Shown one piece after another: positions 10,001-17,776 of a DNA stretch of 64,000 bases. Where the stretch lies: NCBI RefSeq assembly GCF_020035535.1, contig NZ_CP083350.1, positions 1,870,501-1,934,500 on the forward strand, in the 5' to 3' direction. Position 1 is the stretch's first letter. Each line of letters starts with the position of its first letter. A model generated the notes under the pieces. The model made no database searches. It worked only from the letters and a program-made list of their open reading frames with translations, and had not been told where the DNA came from. The stretch is from Ensifer adhaerens. GTDB lineage: Bacteria; Pseudomonadota; Alphaproteobacteria; Rhizobiales; Rhizobiaceae. Both the position numbers and the translations under genes were made by a program.

Positions 10001-10221
10001 CCCGGCACGCCGTTGATCTGCTGCTCGAGCGGGGTCGTCACCGTATCGGCCACCACCTGGGCGCTGGCGCCGGGATAGTTGGCGGCAACCACGATCTGTG
10101 GCGGCGTCACGTCGGGAAACTGCGAGATCGGCAGCAGGAAATAGCAGATGCCGCCGGCGAGCGTCATGATGATCGCGATGGCCGATGCGAAGATCGGCCG
10201 GTGAATGAAGAAGTCGATCAT
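7081..10221 (-). CDS. RND multidrug efflux transporter (HAE1, AcrB/MexF-like)
   Basis: Inner-membrane proton-driven pump of 1046 residues, the normal length. It starts with the typical FFIHRPIFASAIAIIM helix. GLVVDDAIVVVENV in TM4 carries the paired aspartates of the proton relay, and the second half has the AAKNAILIVEFA TM10 motif. Two large periplasmic loops bind substrate, probably hydrophobic drugs or solvents. The operon order is pump then adaptor, the reverse of acrAB, and no outer-membrane TolC-family gene is adjacent, so it probably borrows one. The TetR gene 450 bp away on the other strand is the likely regulator. Confidence 0.95.
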   Translation of the reverse strand: MIDFFIHRPIFASAIAIIMTLAGGICYFLLPISQFPDVTPPQIVVAANYPGASAQVVADTVTTPLEQQINGVPGMLYMTSTSSNDGSSRIIISFEVGYPIDVAALDVQNRVSQAASSLPALVNQTGVTIAKQIPNFTVLVSLDSPDNSVDFASVSNYAYLQILDPLKRLPGVGDVQLFGERRYSMRVWLDPDRMANLGITAVDVQNVIAEQNIQVAGGKIGQSPAPAGTPFEMQINALGRLSDPSQFGDIVLRADQTTGATTRLRDVARIELGALLYSSSVTFNGKESVVLAVFQAPGSNALDLQSRVQAKMDELSQRFPTGIAYHMFYDTTRFVSAAMKDVVYTLLEALALVVFVVFIFLQNLRTTIIPTIAIPVSLIATLVVMYLLGFSLNMLSLLGMVLAIGLVVDDAIVVVENVERQLEAGLPPLAATKKAMQEVTGPIIATTAVLLAVFIPVAFIPGVAGSLYNQFALTVAISVAFSAFNSLTLSPALSAAFLRYRGEPRFAPFRLFNSGFHALSHAYARSVAGLVRWHWALFALFLLAVGSTYALWQRIPSTFLPVEDQGYFFVVIQLPDGASLERTEAVARRSEEILRGTAGVDFVGSVVGFNFLSFAAQSNSAVQFAVLKPWDERPPEQGASALRQAVTPQLLQIPDALVLAFDPPSIQGLGATGGFEFQVEDLAGRSAQALSDTTQALIAEARKQPEINPYQLFTTFSTSSPQFNYDLDRDKAKLLGLSLPDIFNTLQIYFGSLYVNDFNLFGRTFRVTLQADQGARASATDLSRLYVRNTQGEMVPLNTLGTFKPTVGPETITHYNNYPSALINGAAAPGFSSSQAVAAMERVARTTLPRDYTFEWTGITYQEIRAGSIAALVFALALVFCFLILAAQYESWSMPFMVLLSVPLALLGALSALWLRGMQIDVYSQIGFVMLVGLAAKNAILIVEFARRRREEGLDVVAAAAEAARLRLRPILMTAFAFILGVLPLMYARGAGAASRQSIGTTVFGGMLAATILTLIFVPVFYAVIEQWREGTSSRPIGQREPEAAE

Positions 10222-10673
10222 GGCGGGATCGATCCTTGTGAGGTGTTGCCACCGTGGCGGGCGGCAAAGCGGAGCATTTCGAAACCGGGCATGCGCACGC
10301 GCGCCGCGCGGACCTTGCAGCCAGCGACGTTCACCTCAGCCTTCAGCCCATCCAGCCTGCGCATCGTAAGGCTCCAGCACGAGATCATGATGGGCCAAGA
10401 CGACCCTAATCACGAGCGTTATCGAATCTTAAAAAGTCACTGCGGTGTGCGCTCTGGCTAAAAGACGCCTGATGAGCGCGCCCACCGACACTGCGCCAGA
10501 AATTTTTCTGCGGTTACCGCCATATCCGGAAAGGCCTTCGCGGCAAGCGACTACGCCTCGATGTGCCGCGCTGGCGAAAATGTTACTGGTCGGTAACATC
10601 GTCGTATGTTATCGACCAATGACAGGGCGTCAAGGGGCAAGATTTTCCACGCCACCCACGCCGGGCCAATGTG
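10222..10673. promoter_or_regulatory. Intergenic region between RND pump and TetR gene
   Basis: About 450 bp without a convincing gene, dividing the leftward pump operon from the rightward TetR gene. The only structured element seen is the strong inverted repeat at 10587-10618, described separately. An A-rich patch near 10430 may belong to the pump promoter. Short open frames crossing the region have no ribosome site or family resemblance. Confidence 0.5.
10587..10618. promoter_or_regulatory. TetR-type operator palindrome
   Basis: Inverted repeat with 13-base arms TGGTCGGTAACAT (10587-10599) and ATGTTATCGACCA (10606-10618), matching at 12 of 13 positions around a 6-base spacer. It ends 55 bp before the TetR start codon, where it would cover the promoter. 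Size, symmetry and position fit an autoregulatory TetR operator. Binding by the adjacent protein is inferred. Confidence 0.75.
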
Positions 10674-11270
10674 ATGACAACGGATACCTGCAAGCCATCC
10701 CGTCGTTCGCCGCGCGAGCGCATCGTCGAGGCCGCGCGTGACCTCTTCCGTCGCCACGGCATTCGCGGAACCGGCGTCGATGCGATCGCCGATGCCGCCG
10801 ACAGCAACAAGATGACGCTCTACCGCCACTTCAATTCGAAGGATGAGCTGATCGTCGAATGCCTGCGCCATGCGGGAATGGAGATGGATGGCTTCTGGCG
10901 CGAGCTGGAAGACGCGCACCCTGGTGACGGGTTGGGGCAGCTGAGGGCCTGGGTTCGGCGGATCGCCGAGCATCTCGGTGACGACAAGTGCCAATGCGAA
11001 ATGATGAGCGCCGCTGCGCAGCTGACCGATGAGGATCATCCCGGGCGCTCGCTGATCCGCATGTTCAAGGACGCGCAACGCGATCGCGTCGTCGAGCTTT
11101 GCCGCAGGGCCGGCGTCGCCAATGCGGAAATGCTCGGCGACACGCTGCTGCTTTTGATCGAGGGCGCGCGCGCCGCTCAGCAAAGCAGCGGCGCCGAAGG
11201 GCCGAGCGCCCGCTTTGCGGAGATCGCCGATGCGGCGATCCTGTCCTTTGCCGGCAGTCGTGCCAAGTAG
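10674..11270 (+). CDS. TetR/AcrR family transcriptional regulator
   Basis: A 198-residue TetR regulator. The N-terminal helix-turn-helix runs about residues 12-58 (RERIVEAARDLFRRHG, GTGVDAIADAADSN, MTLYRHFNSKDEL). The remaining helices form a ligand pocket. The start is ATG 10674 or the adjacent GTG 10671; neither has a strong ribosome site. A palindrome upstream at 10587-10618 is the probable binding site. By position it represses itself and probably the divergent RND pump; the inducer is unknown. Confidence 0.9.
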   Translation: MTTDTCKPSRRSPRERIVEAARDLFRRHGIRGTGVDAIADAADSNKMTLYRHFNSKDELIVECLRHAGMEMDGFWRELEDAHPGDGLGQLRAWVRRIAEHLGDDKCQCEMMSAAAQLTDEDHPGRSLIRMFKDAQRDRVVELCRRAGVANAEMLGDTLLLLIEGARAAQQSSGAEGPSARFAEIADAAILSFAGSRAK

Positions 11271-11283
11271 CGGCGCGCGTCTC

Positions 11284-12606
11284 TCAGCGCTCGGCCGGCC
11301 AGTCCGGATGATGGCTATCGATCACGAACATATGGGTGTGCCGATGGCCGCTGCCGACGCGCGTTGCGCCGGCAAGATGGGGGTGATCGTCAGCAAGTGC
11401 ATGATGCACGTGCTCGATTTCGTCGGGATCCTGCGCCGGCCAGAGCCGGGTCGCCGCGAGGATGGCGCCGACGGCGATGAGGCCAAGCACCGTGAAGGTC
11501 ATGGGCATGCCGACAGTGGCGCCGAGCCATCCGGCAAGCGGATAGGTGATCAGCCAGCAGGCATGCGACAGGGCGAACTGCGCGGCGAACAGCGCCGGCC
11601 GGTCCTCCTGACGTGACGATCGGCGCAGCAGCCGGCCGGATGGCGTCTGCGCCAGCGAATAGCCGAGGCCGATGGCGAGCCACAGCGGCAGCAACGAGAC
11701 GAAGCTGGGGACAAGAGCGCCGATGAACAGGCCGGCGGTCAGGATCGTCGCACCCGAAAACATGGCGACGCGATCAGGAGTCCTGTCGAGCAGGCGCGGC
11801 AACAGCAGCGCGGCGATCATCGAGCCGCAGCCGAAGGCGGCGAGTGCGATAGCTGTGTCGGTCTGGGTAAGTCCGAATCTTGACTGGACCAACACCACTG
11901 TGTTGACGATGACCATCGATCCTGCCGCGGACACCGCGAGGTTGAGCGCCAGCAGCCCGCGCAGGCGCGGCGTCGCGAGATAGATACGCAGGCCCCCGGT
12001 CGTCCGGTCGTAAATCCCGCGGTGTTCGGCAGGCTTCGGGCTCGGTAGCAGGACCGAGAGGACGAGGGCGGCCGAAGCGAGGAAGCCGATGACCGTGCCG
12101 GCAAACAGGCTGTGGAAGTTGATGATCGTCAGCAAGGCAGCGGCCAGCATCGGGCTTGCGACGCTTTCTAGATCATAGGCGAGCCGCGAGAGCGACAGGG
12201 CGCGGGTGTATTCCTTTTCGTCCGGCAGCACGTCCGGAATGGTCGCCTGGAAGGTCGGGGTGAACGCGGCAGAGGCCGACTGCAGCACGAAGATCAGCAG
12301 GTAGACCTGCCAGATCTCGGTCACGAACGGCAGGAAGAGCGCGACGGCGGCGCGCACCAGATCGAGGCAGACGAGCATAGCCCGACGCGGAAGGCGTTCG
12401 GCGAAGGCGGCGGCGACCGGCGCCACCCCCACATAGGCGATCATCTTGATCGCCAGCGCCGTGCCGAGCACCGCGCCCGCTTCGGCGCCGGCCAGATCAT
12501 AGGCGAGAAGCCCGAGCGTGACGGTCGCAAGACCGGTTCCGATCAGCGCGATCACCTGTGCCAGGAACAGATGGCGATACGTCCGGTTTGCAAGGATCTG
12601 CAGCAT
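11284..12606 (-). CDS. MFS exporter with His-rich tail, probable nickel/cobalt efflux
   Basis: Major facilitator protein of 440 residues with twelve predicted helices. The last 45 residues are cytoplasmic and rich in histidine (EHVHHALADDHPHL and GHRHTHMF), a feature of NreB-type nickel exporters. ATG 12606 is chosen because upstream residues of the open frame are low in hydrophobicity and overlap the regulator gene. It lies 50 bp downstream of a CsoR/RcnR-family repressor and is almost certainly in its operon. Metal identity (nickel or cobalt) is inferred from the tail and the regulator; a drug exporter is the alternative. Confidence 0.8.
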   Translation of the reverse strand: MLQILANRTYRHLFLAQVIALIGTGLATVTLGLLAYDLAGAEAGAVLGTALAIKMIAYVGVAPVAAAFAERLPRRAMLVCLDLVRAAVALFLPFVTEIWQVYLLIFVLQSASAAFTPTFQATIPDVLPDEKEYTRALSLSRLAYDLESVASPMLAAALLTIINFHSLFAGTVIGFLASAALVLSVLLPSPKPAEHRGIYDRTTGGLRIYLATPRLRGLLALNLAVSAAGSMVIVNTVVLVQSRFGLTQTDTAIALAAFGCGSMIAALLLPRLLDRTPDRVAMFSGATILTAGLFIGALVPSFVSLLPLWLAIGLGYSLAQTPSGRLLRRSSRQEDRPALFAAQFALSHACWLITYPLAGWLGATVGMPMTFTVLGLIAVGAILAATRLWPAQDPDEIEHVHHALADDHPHLAGATRVGSGHRHTHMFVIDSHHPDWPAER

Positions 12607-12656
12607 GATGTTGGGGCTCGCTCGGTGGCTGTCGGCGCGACGGGAGGTCCGGCCGA

Positions 12657-12932
12657 TCAGAGATATTTCGTGATCGCCTTGAACTCGTCGATGGAGTGGC
12701 GCTGGTCTCGTGGAAGCGCCCCGATCGTGTCTTCGAGGCAATGGTCCAGATGATCCTGGATCAGGGTTCGCTTCGCCTGGCTGATCGCCTTCTCCACCGC
12801 GTGGAGTTGCTGGGCGATGTCGAGGCAGGGTCGGCCGCCCTCGATCATGGCAATGACGCTCTTCAGGTGGCCCTCGGCGCGTTTCAGTCGCTTGACGATC
12901 TCGGGGTGGGTGTCGTGTCTATGCTCGGTCAT
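12657..12932 (-). CDS. CsoR/RcnR/DmeR-family metal-sensing repressor
   Basis: All-helical DUF156 repressor of 91 residues that loses DNA affinity on binding metal. Likely ligands are Cys36, His44, His61 and the His64-Cys65 pair (in QLHAVEKA and DHLDHC), with an additional His cluster at positions 4, 6 and 9; this pattern is like the nickel/cobalt sensors RcnR and DmeR rather than the copper sensor CsoR. It is the first gene of an operon with the His-tailed MFS exporter. A G/C-tract palindrome 11 bp before the start codon (12944-12960) is the expected operator type. Confidence 0.88.
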   Translation of the reverse strand: MTEHRHDTHPEIVKRLKRAEGHLKSVIAMIEGGRPCLDIAQQLHAVEKAISQAKRTLIQDHLDHCLEDTIGALPRDQRHSIDEFKAITKYL

Positions 12933-12943
12933 TTCTATAACCT

Positions 12944-12960
12944 ATCCTCCTGGAGGGGAT
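12944..12960. promoter_or_regulatory. Putative operator of the CsoR/RcnR-type repressor
   Basis: ATCCTCCTGGAGGGGAT is a near-perfect 17-base palindrome built from opposing C and G tracts, the operator type bound by RcnR and DmeR proteins. It lies 11 bp upstream of the repressor start codon at 12932, overlapping the expected ribosome-site and promoter region. Function is inferred from position and form. Confidence 0.6.
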
Positions 12961-13366
12961 GTATCAAGTGGTGGATTTAGCGGGATCGTTCCACGCGACG
13001 CCAGCCTGGTTCTGCCCCGCTCAACCCGCCTGCGGGCCTTCTAGGGTGAGTTCGTGCGTTCATATTGTATGCAATTCAAGTACCGGCACCCTGCGGGATT
13101 TTTACGCCGAGGAAGGGGTGTTTGGCTGTCTAACCTCAACGATTTGGTCGAACGCGGGCCGCCTTGTCAGTCCGAAAGCTGTCTTCTTGTTCATTTCGCC
13201 TTGCGCAGGGCAGTCGATTTTTCACTCCTGCTCTAAAATGTCTGCAATCTAAAATACGATATTGACGCAAGATTGCATACATGAGACAGTTATTTGTCTA
13301 TACAAAACGGTGTGGAGGCCGCTTGTATCGACGGCGCGAGGAGCGCCCAAACGGAGGAAAAAACTC
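12961..13366. promoter_or_regulatory. Divergent control region of repressor/exporter and nik-like operon
   Basis: About 400 bp without a supported gene between the metal repressor and the ABC importer. It contains three related TTGTNNNACAA-like elements: ATTGTATGCAAT at 13064-13075, ATTGCATACATG at 13272-13283 and TTGTCTATACAA at 13294-13305. The last two lie 60-95 bp before the importer start, where they could form an operator. No good E. coli-type NikR site was seen. Confidence 0.45.
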
Positions 13367-14944
13367 ATGTCAGTGAAGAGACGTACGTTCCTGCAAGGGG
13401 CGGCCGGCGCTATCGGCTTGGCCATCGCACAGGGTGCCCTTTCGAAAATTGCCTACGCACAGGGCGCAGCCGGCACGCTTAGGGTTGCCATCGCCAAGCC
13501 GGCGGGCAACCTCGATCCGCAGAGCCATTATGCCATCTGGGCAATCCAGGACCTGATGTTCGAGCCGCTCGTGAAGTACGGCAAGGGCGGCCAGATCGAA
13601 CCGTGCCTTGCGACCGACTGGAAGATCGAGGACGGCGGCAAGACGTTGCATCTGACGCTGCGCCAGGGTGTGACGTTCCAGGACGGCACCAAGTTCGATG
13701 CCGCATCCTGCAAATGGAATCTTGAGCGCTGGATGGGGCTCGACCAGTTCAGCTGGATGAATTGCTCCAAGCACTTCCAGTCGCTGGACGTGGTGGACGA
13801 TTACAACATCACCCTGCACTTCAAGGAGCCGGTGCTCGCGCTGATGCAGGAACTTTCCTACACGCGGCCGACGCGTTTCCTTTCGCCCAAGTCGGTTGGC
13901 GTGGACGGCAAGTTCAAGGATCCGGTCGGAACAGGTCCCTGGCGCCAGGTCAGCGCGGACGACACGCAGAGCGTCTTCGAGCACCACGAAGGCTATTGGG
14001 GTCAACTACCGTCCTATGAACGCCTTGAAGCCAAGGTGATCCCCGACGCTCGGTCTCGAGTCGCGGCGCTGCGTGCCGGCGAAATCGACCTGATCGGCGG
14101 TTTCTGGATTGCGCCGCTGACGCCGGAAGAGGGTAAGCAGCTCGAGGGGGCGGGCTTAAACGTCGTCGTCGATCCCGGCAACGTCACGCTGGTCTTGGCG
14201 TTCAATCCTGATCGCGCCGAGGCGCTCAAGGATTCGCAAGTGCGGAAGGCCGTCAGCATCGGCATCGACCGCGCGGCGATCTCCAAGGTGCTCTACCATG
14301 GTTACGCTAAGCCCGCAGGCAACATGTTCTCGGGCGCCTTGCCCTATGCCGGGACGCAATATGATGCTCCCGTCCGCGATGTCGCGGCCGCATCGGCGCT
14401 GCTCGAAAAGGCCGGTTGGACTGGTAGCCCGATCAGGTCCAAGAACGGCAAGCCGCTGACGCTCGAACTCGTCGTCAGCCCGGACGCGGTGCCCGGATCA
14501 CGTGTGATCGCCGAAGTCATCCAGTCCGAGATGAAGGAAATCGGCATTGATCTCGTCATCCGCTCCGTCGACCATGCCTCCAAGCACACCGACATGTTGG
14601 AGCAGAAGTACGATCTCGGCTTCTTCCTGACCTATGGCGCGCCCTATGATCCGTTCGGCTCGATCGTGGCGCTTTGCCTTTCGACCTTCAAGAACGACGT
14701 CGAAGGCAAGCTGGTCACGGATCCGGTCAACCTCGATCCGTTGATCAACGCGGCGACCGCTGCGACCGGGGATCAGATCCAGCCGACCATCCAGAAGGTC
14801 TACGACTGGCTCAGAGACAACGACGCGATTGCGCCGCTGGTCTACGTGCCGAGCATTTGGGCGCATTCCACGCGGGTCCACGGCTTTACCAGCCCGGTCA
14901 CCGAATACGACATGCCCTACGAAAACATTCTGCTGGACGATTAG
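13367..14944 (+). CDS. ABC importer substrate-binding protein, NikA-like (SBP family 5)
   Basis: Periplasmic binding protein of 525 residues. The N-terminus has a twin-arginine signal (VKRRTFLQGAAG, hydrophobic core, cleavage near AYAQG), so export as a folded protein is likely. The body matches the oligopeptide/nickel SBP5 family; the RPTRFLSPKS and VGTGPWR stretches are closest to NikA among the members I know. ATG 13367 is chosen for GGAGG upstream and the intact signal. It heads a five-gene operon and lies beside a metal efflux pair, so nickel (or a nickel chelate) is the best guess; dipeptides are the alternative. Confidence 0.85.
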   Translation: MSVKRRTFLQGAAGAIGLAIAQGALSKIAYAQGAAGTLRVAIAKPAGNLDPQSHYAIWAIQDLMFEPLVKYGKGGQIEPCLATDWKIEDGGKTLHLTLRQGVTFQDGTKFDAASCKWNLERWMGLDQFSWMNCSKHFQSLDVVDDYNITLHFKEPVLALMQELSYTRPTRFLSPKSVGVDGKFKDPVGTGPWRQVSADDTQSVFEHHEGYWGQLPSYERLEAKVIPDARSRVAALRAGEIDLIGGFWIAPLTPEEGKQLEGAGLNVVVDPGNVTLVLAFNPDRAEALKDSQVRKAVSIGIDRAAISKVLYHGYAKPAGNMFSGALPYAGTQYDAPVRDVAAASALLEKAGWTGSPIRSKNGKPLTLELVVSPDAVPGSRVIAEVIQSEMKEIGIDLVIRSVDHASKHTDMLEQKYDLGFFLTYGAPYDPFGSIVALCLSTFKNDVEGKLVTDPVNLDPLINAATAATGDQIQPTIQKVYDWLRDNDAIAPLVYVPSIWAHSTRVHGFTSPVTEYDMPYENILLDD

Positions 14945-14953
14945 GAGGGTATC

Positions 14954-15889
14954 TTGATCCACTTCATCAGCAAGCGGCTGAAGCACTCCCTGGTCCTATT
15001 GTTCATGGCATCCGTGGTTTGCTTCACTCTCGTCGTATCGGCACCCGGTAATGTTGCCGTTCTGATTGCCGAGCTACGGGGAGCCGTCGCCACACCCGGT
15101 TACGTTGAACAAGTTGAAGAAGAGATAGGACTGAACAAGCCACTGCTGATGCGCTACGTGGATTGGCTTGGCGATGCGGTTCGCGGAGATTTCGGTATCT
15201 CCTACAGAACCGGACAGGACGTCAGCGCGGATCTCGCGAACCGGATGCTCGTGACCGGTACGCTGATTGCGGGCTCGGCGGTGATCGCCACTCTCATCAG
15301 CCTGGCTCTTGGATTCCTTGGAGCCTTTTGGCCCTACAGATTGCCAGACCGCGTCTCGCGCGGTCTGGCGCTCCTCGGCGCGTCCACCCCGACGTTCTTC
15401 GTCGGCGCGCTGATGATCTACGCTTTCTCCGTTACCTTCCAGCTCCTGCCGTCGTTCGGCTTCAACGGGCCGGAGAGCTGGATCCTGCCATGGCTCACCG
15501 TGGCGGTTCTGCCGGCCGCTGTCCTCAGCCGTGTCGTGCGGGTGGGGCTGGAGGAGGCGATGACAAGCCCGTTCGTTCTCACGGCAAAGAGCAAGGGGCT
15601 TGGCCGTACCGCAATCCTCTTTCGCGAGGCACTGCCCAATATCACGCCGCTCTTCATCAATGCGCTCGGCACCCAGGTCGGATTGATGACCGCAACCGCG
15701 ATCATCGTCGAGCCGCTCTTCGCCTGGCAGGGCGTGGGGGACTACTTCCTCGCCGGCGTGCGCTTCCGCGATTTCATGGTGGTGCAGGCATGCCTGCTCA
15801 TCTTCCTCACCTTCTTCATCGTGGTGAACCTGATCGTCGATCTGGCAGTGCTGCTGACCGATCCGCGCATCCGCCGCCAATGGAGCTGA
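14954..15889 (+). CDS. ABC importer permease, NikB/DppB-like
   Basis: Inner-membrane permease of 311 residues with six helices. The first residues (IHFISKRLKHSLVLLFM) are typical of the DppB/NikB type, and the EALPNITPLFINALG segment is the EAA loop that docks the ATPases. The start is TTG 14954, supported by AGGAGGG five bases upstream; no ATG or GTG would give a full first helix. The gap to the binding-protein gene is only 9 bp. Confidence 0.9.
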   Translation: MIHFISKRLKHSLVLLFMASVVCFTLVVSAPGNVAVLIAELRGAVATPGYVEQVEEEIGLNKPLLMRYVDWLGDAVRGDFGISYRTGQDVSADLANRMLVTGTLIAGSAVIATLISLALGFLGAFWPYRLPDRVSRGLALLGASTPTFFVGALMIYAFSVTFQLLPSFGFNGPESWILPWLTVAVLPAAVLSRVVRVGLEEAMTSPFVLTAKSKGLGRTAILFREALPNITPLFINALGTQVGLMTATAIIVEPLFAWQGVGDYFLAGVRFRDFMVVQACLLIFLTFFIVVNLIVDLAVLLTDPRIRRQWS

Positions 15890-15891
15890 TC

Positions 15892-16788
15892 ATGAACATG
15901 CTCAATCCCATCATGGCCCGATTGAACAAGATGCCGCGCGCGGCACTGATCACCATCGGCCTATTCCTCGCGCTTGGAACCTTTGCGCCGTGGTTGGCGC
16001 CCCAGGACCCGAGCACCCAGAACCTGCTCGATGCCGGTCTCGGCCCCTCTGCCGCGCACTGGCTCGGGACCGACCACCTTGGACGCGACACTTTCAGTCG
16101 GCTGATCATCGCGGCAAACACCTCGCTCGTCAGCGTCGGCTCGGTTCTCGGCGTTGCCATGACTATCGGCATCCTGCTCGGAACGATCGCGGGTTATCAC
16201 CGAGGCTGGGTGGACGACCTCCTGATGCGCGTCGTCGATGTGGGTCTGTCCGTCCCGAGCCTGATCATTTCGCTCGCCGTCATCGGCATCGTCGGCCCCG
16301 GTTACTGGACGATGGTGCTGGCGCTGGCGCTTGCCTGGTGGCCGATGAGCGGCCGTATCAGCCGGGCGGTTGCCGTCAGCATCATGAGCAAGCCGCATAT
16401 CGAGGCCTTGCGGGTGCTGGGCGCTAGCCCGTGGCGGATCTATTTCGGCCACCTTCTGCCGGGCACCATCGGTTCGGTGATGGTCTATGCGACGGCGGAT
16501 GCTGGTACGGCCGCGCTCGCCGTCGCCACCTTGAGCTTCCTTGGCCTCGGCATTCAGCCGCCGACGCCGGAATGGGGGCAGATGCTCGTCGATGCGCTGC
16601 CCTATCTCGAATCCGACCCGCGCCAGGTTCTGCTTCCGGGCCTCGCTCTCACCGCAGCCGTCATCGGATTCAACACGCTCGGCGAATCCATCGCGCTTAA
16701 CCGTATTCCGAAGCCGCTGACCCGGCGCATGCTGGCACTGCGCCGCGCCGAGGTCGCAAGCTGGAGCAAGGAGAATTCCGATGCATGA
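15892..16788 (+). CDS. ABC importer permease, NikC/DppC-like
   Basis: Second inner-membrane permease of 298 residues. It has the N-terminal helix, the periplasmic WLGTDHLGRD motif characteristic of DppC/NikC, five further helices and the docking loop near HLLPGTIGS. Start ATG 15892 follows GGAG by six bases; ATG 15880, overlapping the previous gene, is possible. It pairs with the preceding permease to make the channel. Confidence 0.9.
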   Translation: MNMLNPIMARLNKMPRAALITIGLFLALGTFAPWLAPQDPSTQNLLDAGLGPSAAHWLGTDHLGRDTFSRLIIAANTSLVSVGSVLGVAMTIGILLGTIAGYHRGWVDDLLMRVVDVGLSVPSLIISLAVIGIVGPGYWTMVLALALAWWPMSGRISRAVAVSIMSKPHIEALRVLGASPWRIYFGHLLPGTIGSVMVYATADAGTAALAVATLSFLGLGIQPPTPEWGQMLVDALPYLESDPRQVLLPGLALTAAVIGFNTLGESIALNRIPKPLTRRMLALRRAEVASWSKENSDA

Positions 16789-17776
16789 CCAACCGCTCCT
16801 TGAAGTCAGCAATCTGACCGTCAACTTGCTGACGGCGAAATCCGCAGTTCGTCCCGTCGATGGGGTCAGCTACTCGGTCCGGCAAGGCGAGTGTCTCGCC
16901 ATTGTCGGCGAAAGCGGCAGCGGCAAGACGGTGATGAACTTCGCGCCGCTCGGCCTGATGCCAACCGGCGTGACGACGATGCTCTCGGGATCCGTCAAGC
17001 TCGAAGGACGGGAGCTGATCGGCCTGCCGGAGGCCGAGATCCAGAAGCTGCGCGGCAAGTCCGTCGGCTTCATCTTCCAGGACCCGATGAGCGCGCTCAA
17101 CCCGGTGCGCCGGATCGGCCGGCAGATTGCCGAAATGGCCGAATTGCATCTCGACATGACGCCCAGGGCCGCGGAAGCGCGCGCGTTGGAACTCGTGAAG
17201 CTCGTCGGCATCTCCGACCCTGTGGCACGGCTTCGGCAGTATCCCCACGAGCTCTCCGGCGGCTTGCGGCAACGCATTGTCATTGCCATTGCGCTAGCCG
17301 GCGAACCGAAGCTGCTGATCGCCGACGAGCCGACGACCGCACTTGACGTCACGGTTCAGGCGCAGATCTTGCGGCTGCTGAAAGACGTACAGCGTCGGCT
17401 GAACATGGCGATGGTACTGATCACCCACGACATGGGCGTGGTGGCGGGCGCTGCCGACAACATCGTCGTCATGTATGCGGCGCGTGTTGCCGAATGCGGT
17501 CCGGTGGACAAGGTGCTTGTCAGCCCGCGCCACCCGTACACCAGGGGCCTGATCAACGCGATCCCGCGGCGAGAGGACCCGATCGGATCGGAATTCCGGG
17601 GGCTTCCCGGCATTCCGCCGACGCTCGGCGCGCCGATCAAGGGCTGTGCCCTCGCGCCGCGCTGCGAGCTCGCCGTCCCTGCATGCGGGAATGCCCGGCC
17701 GCCATTGGTCCGGTCGGATGACAGCGCCGTTCTCGTGGCTTGCCCCGTCGTCAATCAAGGAAAGGCTGCCGCATGA
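16781..17776 (+). CDS. ABC importer ATPase, NikD/DppD-like
   Basis: Cytoplasmic ATPase of 331 residues. Walker A is GESGSGKT, the signature is LSGGLRQR and Walker B is LLIADEPTTALD, so it should be active. The C-terminal oligopeptide/dipeptide extension (residues about 235-320) carries several cysteines, which in the family can bind an iron-sulfur cluster. The gene overlaps the end of the permease gene by 8 bp, showing translational coupling. Confidence 0.92.
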   Translation: MHDQPLLEVSNLTVNLLTAKSAVRPVDGVSYSVRQGECLAIVGESGSGKTVMNFAPLGLMPTGVTTMLSGSVKLEGRELIGLPEAEIQKLRGKSVGFIFQDPMSALNPVRRIGRQIAEMAELHLDMTPRAAEARALELVKLVGISDPVARLRQYPHELSGGLRQRIVIAIALAGEPKLLIADEPTTALDVTVQAQILRLLKDVQRRLNMAMVLITHDMGVVAGAADNIVVMYAARVAECGPVDKVLVSPRHPYTRGLINAIPRREDPIGSEFRGLPGIPPTLGAPIKGCALAPRCELAVPACGNARPPLVRSDDSAVLVACPVVNQGKAAA

